NCBI RefSeq assembly: GCF_003574625.1 | Contig: NZ_QNUJ01000003.1 | Span: 124,001-188,000, forward strand | Origin: Shinella zoogloeoides | GTDB lineage: Bacteria; Pseudomonadota; Alphaproteobacteria; Rhizobiales; Rhizobiaceae | Length of the DNA: 64,000 nucleotides | Direction of reading: 5' to 3' | Shown: positions 8,599 through 17,643 of the stretch, piece after piece | How the letters are laid out: each line of letters starts with the position of its first letter | How positions within the stretch are numbered: position 1 is the stretch's first letter | Notes under the pieces: model-generated | What the model saw: only the letters and a program-made list of their open reading frames with translations | The model's database searches: none | What the model was told of the DNA's origin: nothing | Made by a program: the position numbers and the translations under genes

Positions 8599-9852
8599 CT
8601 ATTGAGCGGCGACCTTCAGCTTTGCCTGTTCCAGTGACCAGTATTCCATGTCGAACAGGTCCGCCTCGCCGATGGGCGTGAAGCGGCCGTAGGCTTCGGC
8701 GGCGTTGATGGCGCGGGTCGCCTGCTCGCAGAGGTCGCCGCCGATCCCGGCTGCCTTCGCACTGGCGCCGAGGGCATAGATGCCCTTGCCGCGGACCAGA
8801 ACGAGGCGCGGATAGACGTCCAGCATCTGCTTCGGCTCGTCGGTGCGGGTGGCGTTGCGCGCGAAATAGGCGCGGTAGCGGTCGGCATAGGCTGCAAGCG
8901 CTGCGTCGATCGCGGCCTCGTCCGCACCGGCCTCGATGATCATCGGCCAGGGCTTGATGCGGATGACGTGATCCGGCGTGACGGTGCCGCGCAGGCCGAT
9001 CGCCTCGACGTTTTCCTTTCCGGCATGCTCGCGGATCGCGGCGGTGGAGCGATAGTCGAGGAAGACGCCCCTGGCGAAGGGCGAGCCGTCGCGGGTAAGC
9101 GCAGCTTCGAGCCGCGCCGTCAGCGCCGTGTCCTCCGCGCCGTCGCTCGGCTGTGGGCCGGAAAGCGTGATGCCCTTACGCGCCAGCTCCTCTTCCGCCA
9201 TGGTGACGAATTCGATCATCAGCTCGTAGGAGGCGCGGGCGTCGCCGGCGAAGGTGAAGAGGCCGTGGTTCTCCAGCCAGAGGCCTTCACAGCCCGGATG
9301 GTCGCGGTAGATGCGGTCGGCGACGATGGAGAGGTCGAAGCCGGGCATGACATAGGGCACATAGGCGAGGCGCTCGCCATAGACGCGGCTGACCGTCTCG
9401 CGCATGTCGGGCTGGTCGGCTAAGGCGAGGATCGCCGTCGCATGCGTATGGTCGACGAAGGCGAAGGGCAGGAAGGCATGGAGCAGCGCTTCGACGGAGG
9501 GGTTCGGCGCGTCCGCCTCGATGAGGCTGGCGCGCAGCAGGGCGACCATGTCGGGGTCGGAGAGCTTGGGGCCGTTGCGGGCTTCGAGCAGCGGGGCGAG
9601 ACGGACGGCCGGCAGGCCCGGCGCCTCGATCGTGTCGAGATCCCAGCCGCTGCCCTTGATGTGCATGAGGGCTTCGCCGTCGGCCGAGGTCACCTTAACG
9701 GAGGTGTTGCCGCCGCCATGCAGCACGAGGTCCGGATCGCCGCCGATGATGCGGGAGGTATAGATGCGAAGGCCGAGGGCCTCGCTCTGTCCGGCTTCCA
9801 GCGCGGCCTCCACGTAACGTGCTGCGTCCTCGTCGTTCCAGCGGCTTTTCAT
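8599..9852 (-). CDS. class II aldolase/adducin-family protein in the lsr operon
   Basis: A 417-residue zinc-dependent aldolase or epimerase-like enzyme. Visible parts: phosphate-binding HGGGNTS (45-51) and GSG (67-69), candidate catalytic E121 (PSVEALLHA), zinc ligands H135 and H137 (VDHTHATAIL) and H196 (ENHGLFTF). It is longer than FucA/RhaD and resembles the aldolase half of the rhizobial bifunctional rhamnulose-phosphate aldolase/dehydrogenase, without the SDR half. It is the last gene of lsrACDB, the slot lsrF occupies in enterics, so it may cleave the product of phospho-AI-2 processing. That role is inference; family membership is secure. Confidence 0.82.
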   Translation of the reverse strand: MKSRWNDEDAARYVEAALEAGQSEALGLRIYTSRIIGGDPDLVLHGGGNTSVKVTSADGEALMHIKGSGWDLDTIEAPGLPAVRLAPLLEARNGPKLSDPDMVALLRASLIEADAPNPSVEALLHAFLPFAFVDHTHATAILALADQPDMRETVSRVYGERLAYVPYVMPGFDLSIVADRIYRDHPGCEGLWLENHGLFTFAGDARASYELMIEFVTMAEEELARKGITLSGPQPSDGAEDTALTARLEAALTRDGSPFARGVFLDYRSTAAIREHAGKENVEAIGLRGTVTPDHVIRIKPWPMIIEAGADEAAIDAALAAYADRYRAYFARNATRTDEPKQMLDVYPRLVLVRGKGIYALGASAKAAGIGGDLCEQATRAINAAEAYGRFTPIGEADLFDMEYWSLEQAKLKVAAQ

Positions 9853-9880
9853 GCGGATTGTCCTGTCCTTGAAATGAAAG

Positions 9881-9906
9881 CGGCGGGCAGCCGGAGCCGC
9901 CCGCCG
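9881..9906 (-). terminator. stem-loop between lsrB and the aldolase gene
   Basis: A perfect inverted repeat CGGCGGGC/GCCCGCCG with a 10-nt loop lies right after the lsrB stop. With no strong T-tract it is probably a partial terminator or mRNA-protecting hairpin giving more binding protein than downstream enzyme. Confidence 0.55.
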
Positions 9907-9917
9907 TTCGTGCGTTA

Positions 9918-10955
9918 TCAGAAGTCGAAGTTGGCGATGTTGTCCTTGGTGAAGACGGTACGCTCCGGCAGCAGGATGATGCCGTTGCCGTCGGCTTCGT
10001 AGTCGTAGCCCTGTACCTTGTTGGCCGAGACCTCAACGGTGCCGACGCCGGGGATTTCCAGCTTGTCGCCGACCTTCATCGGGCCGTTCTTCAGGACGTG
10101 ATCGGCGACGTAGACCGAGATCTTGCCCTGCTGCGTGACGTCCCACAGGCCGAAGCGCTGGATCGTGCCGCGCTCGATATAGGGGCGCATGACGTTCGGC
10201 GTGGAGAAGCCGACGATGGTGACGCCCTCGGCGCGCTTCAGGTTCTCCGCTGCCTGTGCTGCGGCCGGCAGGGCGTTGGCGTCGGGCGCGATGATCGCGT
10301 CGAGGTCCGGATAGGTCTGGAGGATGCTTTCAGCCGTCTGCAGCGACTTCTGCGCGTCGTTGTAGCCGTACTGGGTGGTGACGATCTCCCAGCCCGGATG
10401 CTCCTTGGCGATCTTCGCCTTGGCGGCTTCCGCCCAGGCGTTCTGGTCGGTCACGGTGGGGCTGGAATAGAAGAAGGCGACCTTGGCCTTTTCCTTCGTC
10501 ACGCCTTCTGCGGCCATGTCGACCAGCAGGCCGCCGAGCTGCTCGGGCGTGCCCTGGTTGATGTAGTAGCTGCGGCAATCCGGGTTGACGTCGCTATCCC
10601 AGGTCATGACGAGCACGCCGCGATCCATCGCGCGCTTCAGCGCCGGGCACAGGCCGTCCGGCGAGACGGAGGAGACGATGAGGGCGTTGTAGCCCTGGTT
10701 GACGAAGTTGTTGATGAACTGCACCTGGCCGGAAACGCTGGGCTCCGTCGGGCCGTCATAGGTGACCTTGACGCCAAGTTCCTCGCCGGCCTTCGTCGCG
10801 CCGGCGCCGCCGGAAGTGAAGAAGCCGACGCCCACCAGCTTGGGGATGAAGGCGATCTGGTTTTCGGCATGGGCCGTGCCCGAGGCGAGCATGGTGCCGG
10901 CAAGAAGTGCCGCGGCGACGGCGCCGGATTTCATGATATTCTTGATCATTCTCAT
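9918..10955 (-). CDS. lsrB: autoinducer-2 periplasmic binding protein
   Basis: Periplasmic receptor for AI-2, 345 residues with a signal peptide to about residue 30 (GTAHA|EN). The mature protein follows Salmonella LsrB almost segment by segment: [75 protein letters not shown] and [11 protein letters not shown]. The six residues known to contact AI-2 in Salmonella LsrB (K35, D116, D166, Q167, P220, A222) are all present here at a constant +4 offset: K39, D120, D170, Q171, P224, A226. Its start overlaps the lsrD stop (ATGA). A second ATG at 10949 is an alternative start. Confidence 0.95.
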   Translation of the reverse strand: MRMIKNIMKSGAVAAALLAGTMLASGTAHAENQIAFIPKLVGVGFFTSGGAGATKAGEELGVKVTYDGPTEPSVSGQVQFINNFVNQGYNALIVSSVSPDGLCPALKRAMDRGVLVMTWDSDVNPDCRSYYINQGTPEQLGGLLVDMAAEGVTKEKAKVAFFYSSPTVTDQNAWAEAAKAKIAKEHPGWEIVTTQYGYNDAQKSLQTAESILQTYPDLDAIIAPDANALPAAAQAAENLKRAEGVTIVGFSTPNVMRPYIERGTIQRFGLWDVTQQGKISVYVADHVLKNGPMKVGDKLEIPGVGTVEVSANKVQGYDYEADGNGIILLPERTVFTKDNIANFDF

Positions 10956-11965
10956 TCTCCTCCTGAAGTGACTGCCGCCCGGTTCTGTCTTTTCTGCCGG
11001 GCGACGGCGATGAAATCGGCCAGCATTGCGCTTCCGTGGCGCAATGCGACCGCGATAACCAGCAACCCTCCCGAAAGTGCGCTGGAAATCTGGCTGGGGA
11101 CGCCGGCCGCCTGCAGGCCCTGCTGCAGGTAGCCGATGACGAATGTGGCGATCAGGGTGCCGAGGATGGAACCCTGGCCGCCGTAGATGGAGGCGCCGCC
11201 GAGCACGGCCGCGGTGACGGCCGGCAGCAGTGTCGCCGAACCGAGGTCGACACGTGCGGAGCCGAAATAGGCCGACATGACGAGGCCGGCGATGGCGGCG
11301 GAAAGGCCCGTGATGACATAGGTGATCGTCTGCACGCGGCCGACGGGAATGCCGGCGAAGCGCGCCGCGCTTTCCGACTGGCCCGAAAGGAACACGGCGC
11401 GGCCGAAGCGGGTGAAATGCAGGAGCACGACCAGCACGAAGGCGAGCGCGAGGAACAGCGCGAACGGGGCCGGAAGACCGAGGACTTCCGCATAGCCGAA
11501 GGCGTTGAAGGCTTCCGGGAAGTTGCCGATGCCCTCATAGCCGCCTGCGCCGACGAGGCCGGAAGCGACTGTCGCCGTGCCCTGGAAGAGATAGAGGCTG
11601 CCGAGCGTGACGACGAGCGGCTGGATCTTCGACAGGTGGATGACGGTGGCGTTGAGAAGGCCGCAGAGCGCGCCCGAAACAAGCGCCAGCGCGATCGAAA
11701 GCGGCAGCGGCACGCCGTAGAAAGTGGCGACGCCGAAGACGATGGCGGCAAGGCCGATCACCGATGCGAAGGAGACGTCGATGCCGCCGGCGATGATGAC
11801 AAGGGTCAGCGGCAGGGCGACGATGCCGATCTGCACGAAGTCCGAGGTGCCATAGATCAGGTTTGCGACATTGAGGAAGCGCGGATTGACGATGCCGAAA
11901 ATGGCAAGCTCGGCGACGAGCATGGCAAGGAGAGCGGTTTCCCACCGGAAGATGAGCTTTTTCAT
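10952..11965 (-). CDS. lsrD: AI-2 ABC transporter permease LsrD
   Basis: A 337-residue inner-membrane permease of the AraH/RbsC type, about ten hydrophobic segments, with the family motifs [20 protein letters not shown] and [18 protein letters not shown]. It overlaps both neighbours by 4 bp (ATGA), so translation is coupled with lsrC and lsrB. It pairs with LsrC to form the channel through which LsrA drives AI-2 into the cytoplasm. Assigned as LsrD by gene order (A-C-D-B). Confidence 0.9.
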   Translation of the reverse strand: MKKLIFRWETALLAMLVAELAIFGIVNPRFLNVANLIYGTSDFVQIGIVALPLTLVIIAGGIDVSFASVIGLAAIVFGVATFYGVPLPLSIALALVSGALCGLLNATVIHLSKIQPLVVTLGSLYLFQGTATVASGLVGAGGYEGIGNFPEAFNAFGYAEVLGLPAPFALFLALAFVLVVLLHFTRFGRAVFLSGQSESAARFAGIPVGRVQTITYVITGLSAAIAGLVMSAYFGSARVDLGSATLLPAVTAAVLGGASIYGGQGSILGTLIATFVIGYLQQGLQAAGVPSQISSALSGGLLVIAVALRHGSAMLADFIAVARQKRQNRAAVTSGGE

Positions 11966-12993
11966 TGGCCGGCCTCCACGGTGCGCGCCGTTGTCGTTTC
12001 AGCGGATTGGGCGGGGCCGCGCTCGTGCACGGCATAGCGGCGGGCGCGGATGCGGCGGTCGATGATCTGGCGGATACGCCCGTCGAGCAGCAGCACCGAG
12101 AGCAGGATCGCGCCGGCGATGAAGTCGTTCCAGTAGGCGGGAATTTTCAGGAAGACGAGCGCGCTGTCGATGGAGGTGATGAAAATGACCGCGGAAAAGA
12201 CGCCCGCGACCGAGCCGGTGCCGCCGAGCAGGCTCACCCCGCCGAGCACATTGACGGCGATGGCCTTCAGCTCGATGCCGTTGCCGGCCTGGTTGGGAAT
12301 GAAGCCGATCTGCGCGGCGAAGACGAGGCCGGCGAGCGCGGCGCAGATGCCGGTCGCGACGAAAGCGGTGAATTGCACGCGCTTCACCGGCACGCCGAGA
12401 TGGTGCGCGGCGGCGCGGTTGTCGCCGACGGCGTAGAAATAGCGGCCGAAGCGCGTCTTGCGCAGCACGAGCCATGTAAGCACGACGAGAACGAGCACGA
12501 CGACGGTGAGCGCGGAGAAGCCGGCGCCGAGATTGCCGGCCAGCGCCTTGAGGTTTTGCGGCAGGTCTTCGATCCAGCGTCCGCCGGTTAGCACGAGCAT
12601 GATGCCGCGGTAGAGGCCGAGCGTGCCGAGCGTGGCGACGATGGAGGGAATGCCGAGATAGGCGACCATCAGCCCGTTGAAGGCGCCGGCTGCGGCCCCC
12701 GTCATGAGGCAGAAGGCGATGGCGAGCGGCAAGTCGAGGCCGGCATTGAGCGATAGGCCTAGCACGGCGGCGCTGAGGCCGAGCACCGAGCCGCTGGAAA
12801 CGTCGATGTTGCGTGTCAGGATGACGATCATCGTGCCGAGCGAGATGAGCATCAGCACGAGGCTGTTGGAGACGACGACCGAGGCCGTCGCGCCGGAGAG
12901 ATAGCCGGGCGCGGCCGCGCCGATGGCGGCATAGGCGACGACCAGAACGGCGATGAGCGTTGCGACACGATTGCGCGCGAAAAGGTCAAGCAT
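11962..12993 (-). CDS. lsrC: AI-2 ABC transporter permease LsrC
   Basis: A 343-residue permease with the same fold as Lsr[38 protein letters not shown] and [18 protein letters not shown] are the diagnostic segments. The ATG at 12993 (MLDLFARN) is chosen over 13020 because GGAGG sits seven bases upstream; it overlaps the lsrA stop by 8 bp. The C-terminal tail is rich in Arg and Ala ([14 protein letters not shown]), probably cytoplasmic. Confidence 0.9.
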   Translation of the reverse strand: MLDLFARNRVATLIAVLVVAYAAIGAAAPGYLSGATASVVVSNSLVLMLISLGTMIVILTRNIDVSSGSVLGLSAAVLGLSLNAGLDLPLAIAFCLMTGAAAGAFNGLMVAYLGIPSIVATLGTLGLYRGIMLVLTGGRWIEDLPQNLKALAGNLGAGFSALTVVVLVLVVLTWLVLRKTRFGRYFYAVGDNRAAAHHLGVPVKRVQFTAFVATGICAALAGLVFAAQIGFIPNQAGNGIELKAIAVNVLGGVSLLGGTGSVAGVFSAVIFITSIDSALVFLKIPAYWNDFIAGAILLSVLLLDGRIRQIIDRRIRARRYAVHERGPAQSAETTTARTVEAGQ

Positions 12994-14488
12994 GGCGAGC
13001 CTCCGAAGCACCGAAGGCAAGGCGGGCGATGGCGTCCACCGAGATGTCGTCCGTCAGTTCCCCGCCGGACTGGCCGAAGGCCATGACCTCGACGCGGTCG
13101 GCGAGCTGCTCGATCTCGTCGAAATCCGAGGAGATGAGGACGATGGCGACGCCCTCGGCGGCGAGCTTGCGGATGAGGTCGTAGATGTCATTGCGGGCCG
13201 CGACGTCGACGCCGCGCGTCGGTTCGTCGAGGATCAGCACCTTCGGCCGGGCCGACATGCATTTGGCCAGCAGCACCTTCTGCTGGTTGCCGCCCGAAAG
13301 GCCGCGCGCCTCCTGGCCGGGGCCGGTGCACTTGATGCCCATGCTGGAGCGGAATTCGTCGAAGGCCTTCCGTTCCGCGCCGGGGCGCAGGAAGAAGGGC
13401 AGGCGATGCACGAGATAGGACGAGACGTTCCAGAAGAGCGGCGCTTCGAGGAAGAGGCCGTGCTGCTGGCGGTCTTCCGGCAGGTAGACGAGGCCGCGAT
13501 CGATGCAGAGGCGCGGCGAACGCTTCTTCAGTTCCGCTCCGTCGAAGACGACGCTGCCCGCCGTCTGGGGGCGCAGGCCGAAGAGCGTTTCGGCGAATTC
13601 CGTGCGCCCCGCGCCGACGACGCCGGCAAGGCCGAGAATCTCGCCGGCCCGGACGTCGAGGCTGATATTGCGGAAGCCCTCGCCGCTGAGGCCGCGCACG
13701 CTGAGGCGCGGCTGGCCGATCTGCGAGACCTTGCGGCCGGTGCGGTCTTTGCCCGAGGCCTCCGTGATCTGTACGCGGCTCATCGCGCCGATGATCTCGG
13801 CGTCGCTGTAGCTGTCGAGCGGGCCGGAAAGCACGATGACGCCGTCGCGCAGTACGCTGATCGTGCCGCAGATCTCGCGGATCTCGCGCAGCTTGTGCGA
13901 GATGAAGAAGATGCCGACGCCCTGCGCCTGCAATTTGCGCACGCGCTGGAAGAGCGCGTTCGTCTCGAAGGGGGTGAGGGCGGAGGTCGGCTCGTCGAGG
14001 ATCAGCACGCGCGCATCGCGCACGAGGCCGCGCAGGATCTCGACGATCTGCCGCTCGGCGATTTCGAGGGCGGCGGCCTGGGCGTCGAGGTCGAGCGAGA
14101 CGGAGAGCTCGGCGACGAGCTGTTCGACGCGCGGGCGCAACGCCTTGGGCGAGGCGGCAAGGCCGAGGCAGATGTTTTCGAGGACGCTCTGGTTGGGCAG
14201 GATATGCGCTTCCTGCGGAACCAGATAGAGGCCGAGGTCCTGCGCATGGGCCGGTGAGGCATGGGCGAGCGGCCGGCCATTGATCTCGATCGCACCGGAA
14301 TTGGCCGGGATGACGCCCGACATGATCTTCATGAGGCTCGATTTGCCGGCGCCGTTGCCGCCGAGAAGCGCGTGCACTTCCCCGGCCTGCAAGGCGAGCG
14401 AGACACCCTTCAGCACCGGAACGGCACCGTAGGACTTCCAGATGTCCGTCAGCGTCGCGACCCTCCCGGCCGCCGGGCTACCCGTCAT
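12986..14488 (-). CDS. lsrA: AI-2 ABC transporter ATP-binding protein LsrA
   Basis: A 500-residue tandem ATPase. Domain 1: Walker A GGNGAGKSS, Walker [12 protein letters not shown] and switch region FFISHKL; its signature region is weak (EIAERQIVEI). Domain 2: GVVGAGRTE, signature LSGGNQQ and VLILDEPTRGVD. First gene of the lsrACDB operon and divergent from lsrR. The ATG at 14488 has AGGTG five bases upstream; an ATG at 14503 is possible. The membership of this ATPase in the Lsr set rests on the unmistakable LsrB, LsrK and LsrG around it. Confidence 0.9.
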   Translation of the reverse strand: MTGSPAAGRVATLTDIWKSYGAVPVLKGVSLALQAGEVHALLGGNGAGKSSLMKIMSGVIPANSGAIEINGRPLAHASPAHAQDLGLYLVPQEAHILPNQSVLENICLGLAASPKALRPRVEQLVAELSVSLDLDAQAAALEIAERQIVEILRGLVRDARVLILDEPTSALTPFETNALFQRVRKLQAQGVGIFFISHKLREIREICGTISVLRDGVIVLSGPLDSYSDAEIIGAMSRVQITEASGKDRTGRKVSQIGQPRLSVRGLSGEGFRNISLDVRAGEILGLAGVVGAGRTEFAETLFGLRPQTAGSVVFDGAELKKRSPRLCIDRGLVYLPEDRQQHGLFLEAPLFWNVSSYLVHRLPFFLRPGAERKAFDEFRSSMGIKCTGPGQEARGLSGGNQQKVLLAKCMSARPKVLILDEPTRGVDVAARNDIYDLIRKLAAEGVAIVLISSDFDEIEQLADRVEVMAFGQSGGELTDDISVDAIARLAFGASEARHA

Positions 14489-14518
14489 TCTGCACCTGTT
14501 CATATGTAATTCATGCCA

Positions 14519-14703
14519 ATCATGTGATCATAGTGATGCGAGGTCGTCAATATGCTCAAATCGCGCGGCACGAGCATGCAAGGCCGATATTGCGCTGCAA
14601 AATATGATTTATCTGCGGAAATCAAGGAATTGCGGCTGCAAAGAATTTTTCGCCGCACGGATATGTTGACGTATCAAAAGTTTTTTTGTTATTCAAATGA
14701 TCA
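14519..14703. promoter_or_regulatory. lsrA-lsrR divergent control region with repeated TGATCA elements
   Basis: The 240-bp gap is AT-richer than its surroundings and holds two similar 12-mers, ATCATGTGATCA (14519-14530) and TTCAAATGATCA (14692-14703), each ending in the palindrome TGATCA and placed near the two gene starts. They are candidate LsrR sites. SorC-family operators vary, so this remains a guess from symmetry and position. Confidence 0.35.
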
Positions 14704-14728
14704 GAAATCGACCGAAAGGGCCGCTTGC

Positions 14729-15676
14729 ATGGCGACTGACAACGGGGAATGGAGCTACGCCGATACGGATGAGGAGATTCTCACCCGTATCGCCTGGTAT
14801 TACTACAACGACGGGCTGACGCAGAACGAGATCGGTGAAAAGCTCAACATGTCGCGCATCAAGGTCTCGCGCCTGCTCGAAAGCGGCCGGCGCTCGGGCA
14901 TCATCCAGGTGCGCATCAATTCGCGCTACCAGGGCTGCCTTGCCTTGGAGCGGCAGATCAAGGAGCGCTACGGGCTGCTTGAGGCCTATGTCGTGCCGCA
15001 GCTTCCCGATCAGGACCCGAGCGACCGGCTGGGGCAGGCGGCCGCGCAGTTCCTCATGCAAAGCTTGCAGACGGACGACCTTCTGGCGGTCGGCTGGGGC
15101 GCTACCGTATCCAACACCATCCAGCGGCTCGGCCATCTCGCCAACGAGCGCAATATCGGCCTCGTCAGCCTCACCGGCGGCGTCGGCACCTATGTCGACG
15201 GCATGCGCACGGCCAATTGGGGCAGCGGCGTGCATCTGGTGCCCGCGCCCCTCGTCGTGCGCGACCCCGACGTGGCGCGCAATCTTTCCTCGGAGCCGGC
15301 GGTCGCCAACCTCCTCGACATGGCGCTCAACGCCACCTACCAGCTCGTCGGCATCGGCGAGCTTTCCGCCGCATCCACCGTCGTGCGTTCGGGCTATGTC
15401 AGCCCCGACGAGGTGGAGCCGCTGCGCCGCAAGGGCGCGGTCGGCGATATCCTCTGCCAGTTCTACAACGAGCGCGGCGAACCGCTCGATCTGCCGCTGC
15501 ACGACCGGGTGATCGGCGTGAAGCTTGCGGCGCTGTCGCGCGCCGAAAAGGTCGTGGCGGCGGCGGGCGGCATTCACAAGGTCGGGGCCATCCACGCGGC
15601 GCTGCGCGGAAAATTCGTCGGCATCCTCATCACCGACGAAACGACGGCCGCCGGCCTCATCGAGATCAAGGACTGA
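14729..15676 (+). CDS. lsrR: SorC/DeoR-type repressor LsrR
   Basis: A 315-residue regulator, the same length as enteric LsrR. N-terminal helix-turn-helix (YNDGLTQNEIGEKL, MSRIKVSRLLESGR), then the sugar-phosphate-binding domain of the SorC family (VGWGATVSNTIQRLG, SLTGGVGTYV, GIGELSAAST, AAGGIHKVGAIHAALRGKFV, LITDETTA). The ATG at 14729 (MATDNGEW) is preferred over 14552 because the longer N-terminus is not family-like and GAAAGGG precedes it. Expected to repress both lsr units until phospho-AI-2, made by LsrK, is bound. Cotranscribed with lsrK (4-bp gap). Confidence 0.9.
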   Translation: MATDNGEWSYADTDEEILTRIAWYYYNDGLTQNEIGEKLNMSRIKVSRLLESGRRSGIIQVRINSRYQGCLALERQIKERYGLLEAYVVPQLPDQDPSDRLGQAAAQFLMQSLQTDDLLAVGWGATVSNTIQRLGHLANERNIGLVSLTGGVGTYVDGMRTANWGSGVHLVPAPLVVRDPDVARNLSSEPAVANLLDMALNATYQLVGIGELSAASTVVRSGYVSPDEVEPLRRKGAVGDILCQFYNERGEPLDLPLHDRVIGVKLAALSRAEKVVAAAGGIHKVGAIHAALRGKFVGILITDETTAAGLIEIKD

Positions 15677-15680
15677 ACCC

Positions 15681-17243
15681 ATGACGACTTCATACCTGCT
15701 GGCCGTCGACGCCGGCACCGGCAGCGGCCGCGCCGTCATCTTCGACGAGAACGGCAACCAGATCGCCAGCGCCCAGCACGAATGGTGGCACAAGGCCGAT
15801 CCGCGTTTTCCCGGCTCCATGGATTTCGACGTGGAAGGCAACTGGTCGCTGCTGTCGCGCGCCATCCGGCAGGCGATATCCGAGGCCGGCATCGCGGCCG
15901 CCGATATCCGCGCCGTCAGCGCCACCAGCATGCGCGAGGCCATCGTCGCCTATGACCGCAGCGGACGGGAGATCTGGGCCTGCGCCAATGTCGACAGCCG
16001 TGCCGTCAGCGAAGTGCGCGACCTGAAACGCGAATTCCCCGGCCTCGAACGCGACCTCTATGCCGAGACCGGCCAGACCTTCGCGCTCGGCGCCCTGCCG
16101 CGCCTTCTCTGGCTGAAGCGCAACCTGCCGGACGTCTATGCCCGCATCGACCGGATCAGCATGCTCTCCGACTGGGTTCTGGCGCGCCTTTCCGGCGTCA
16201 TCGCCAGCGATCCCTCCAATGCCGGCACCACCGGCCTCTACAGCCTGACGAAACGCGACTGGTTGCCGGAGGCCATGGCGAAGGCCGGCATGCGCGAGGA
16301 CATCTTCCCCGAGAGCGTCGAGCCGGGCACGGTCATCGGTCGCGTCACCGAAAAGGCGGCGGACGAGACCGGCCTTGCCGCCGGCACGCCGGTCGTCGTG
16401 GGCGGCGGCGATTGCCAGAGCGGGGCTGCGGCCATCGGCGTCGTCAACGAGGGCGACTGCGCGGTGCTCGGCGGCACCTTCTGGCAGCAGGTGGTCAATG
16501 TCGGCCCCGCCGTCTCCGACCCGTCGATGGACCTGCGCATCAACCCGCATGTCGTGACCGGTCTCAACCAGGCCGAGGCGATCAGCTTCTTCGTCGGCAT
16601 CGTCATGCGCTGGTTCCGCGACAGTTTTGGCGCGGAGGAAGTGGCCGCGGCCGGGCCGGGTGGCGATGCCTACCGGCTGCTGGAGGAGAAGGCGGCGGGC
16701 GTGCCCGTCGGCGCCTACGGCATCATCCCGGTCTTCTCCGACGTCATGCATTACGGCAACTGGTACCATGCGGCCCCGTCGCTGCTGAACCTGTCCATCG
16801 ACCCGGAAAAGTCCGGCAAGGCCGCGATCTTCCGCGCCTTGCAGGAAAACGCTGCCATCGTCGCGGCCCGCAACCTTTCGGCCATCTTCAAGCTCTCCGG
16901 CAAGAAGCCGGACAAGATCGTCTTCGCCGCCGGCGCTTCGAAATCGGCCCACTGGTCGCAGATCCTGTCCGACGCGACGGGCCTTCCGGTCGTTACCCCC
17001 GTCGTCAAGGAGGCGACGGCGCTTGGCTGCGCGGCCTCCGCCGCCATCGGCATCGGCCTTCGCCGCGATTTCGTCGAGGCGGCCGAGGGCTGGGTGCGCT
17101 GGGACAGGCGCTTCGAGCCGAATTTCGCGCACAAGGCCATCTACGACGAGGCCGGCGAACGCTGGGCGCGGGCCTATGCGCTGCAACGCCAGCTCGTCGA
17201 CGAGGGCGTCACCACGGCCATGTGGAAAGCGCCGGGCCTTTGA
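15681..17243 (+). CDS. lsrK: autoinducer-2 kinase LsrK
   Basis: A 520-residue FGGY-family kinase that phosphorylates imported AI-2 (DPD) and traps it inside the cell. It matches E. coli LsrK throughout: LAVDAGTGSGRAVIFDENGN, VSATSMREAIVAY, IWACANVDSRA, DPSNAGTTGLYSLTKRDW, GTPVVVGGGD, LGGTFWQQVVNVG, WYHAAPSLLNLSIDP, WSQILSDATGLPV, VVKEATALGCA and the C-terminal end TTAMWKAPGL. Follows lsrR by 4 bp. Confidence 0.95.
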   Translation: MTTSYLLAVDAGTGSGRAVIFDENGNQIASAQHEWWHKADPRFPGSMDFDVEGNWSLLSRAIRQAISEAGIAAADIRAVSATSMREAIVAYDRSGREIWACANVDSRAVSEVRDLKREFPGLERDLYAETGQTFALGALPRLLWLKRNLPDVYARIDRISMLSDWVLARLSGVIASDPSNAGTTGLYSLTKRDWLPEAMAKAGMREDIFPESVEPGTVIGRVTEKAADETGLAAGTPVVVGGGDCQSGAAAIGVVNEGDCAVLGGTFWQQVVNVGPAVSDPSMDLRINPHVVTGLNQAEAISFFVGIVMRWFRDSFGAEEVAAAGPGGDAYRLLEEKAAGVPVGAYGIIPVFSDVMHYGNWYHAAPSLLNLSIDPEKSGKAAIFRALQENAAIVAARNLSAIFKLSGKKPDKIVFAAGASKSAHWSQILSDATGLPVVTPVVKEATALGCAASAAIGIGLRRDFVEAAEGWVRWDRRFEPNFAHKAIYDEAGERWARAYALQRQLVDEGVTTAMWKAPGL

Positions 17244-17280
17244 CCTTTCATCATTGATACAACGCAACAAGGATTACAAC

Positions 17281-17586
17281 ATGCTCATCCAGATGGTCAG
17301 CATCAATGTCAAACCGGGCCACGCCGATGAATTTCTGGAGGCCTTCCGCATCAATTACGAGGGCACGCGGCTGGAGCCGGGCAACCTGCGTTTCGATGTG
17401 CTGCGCAATCCCGAGGATGAGCACAGCTTCGTCATCTACGAGGTGTTCAGGTCGTCCGAAGCGCTCGACGAGCATCGCAAGACGCCGCACTATCAGGAAT
17501 GCGTGCGCCGGATCGACCCCATTCTGGCCGGTCCGCGGACGAAGACCTTCTACAAGGTCGAGATGGCGGACTTCCTGGCCGCATGA
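17281..17586 (+). CDS. lsrG: phospho-AI-2 processing protein LsrG
   Basis: A 101-residue protein of the ABM (antibiotic biosynthesis monooxygenase-like) fold. EPGNLRFDVLRNPED, FVIYEVF and TPHYQECV match E. coli LsrG, which isomerises phospho-DPD. It lies 37 bp after lsrK on the same strand, whereas in enterics it closes the lsrACDBFG operon. That places the kinase and the processing step together with the regulator here. Confidence 0.92.
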   Translation: MLIQMVSINVKPGHADEFLEAFRINYEGTRLEPGNLRFDVLRNPEDEHSFVIYEVFRSSEALDEHRKTPHYQECVRRIDPILAGPRTKTFYKVEMADFLAA

Positions 17587-17643
17587 TGCCGGTCTAACTC
17601 TCGACACGCCCGATCTGGTTTCGGCGCCCCACAGAGTCTTGAG

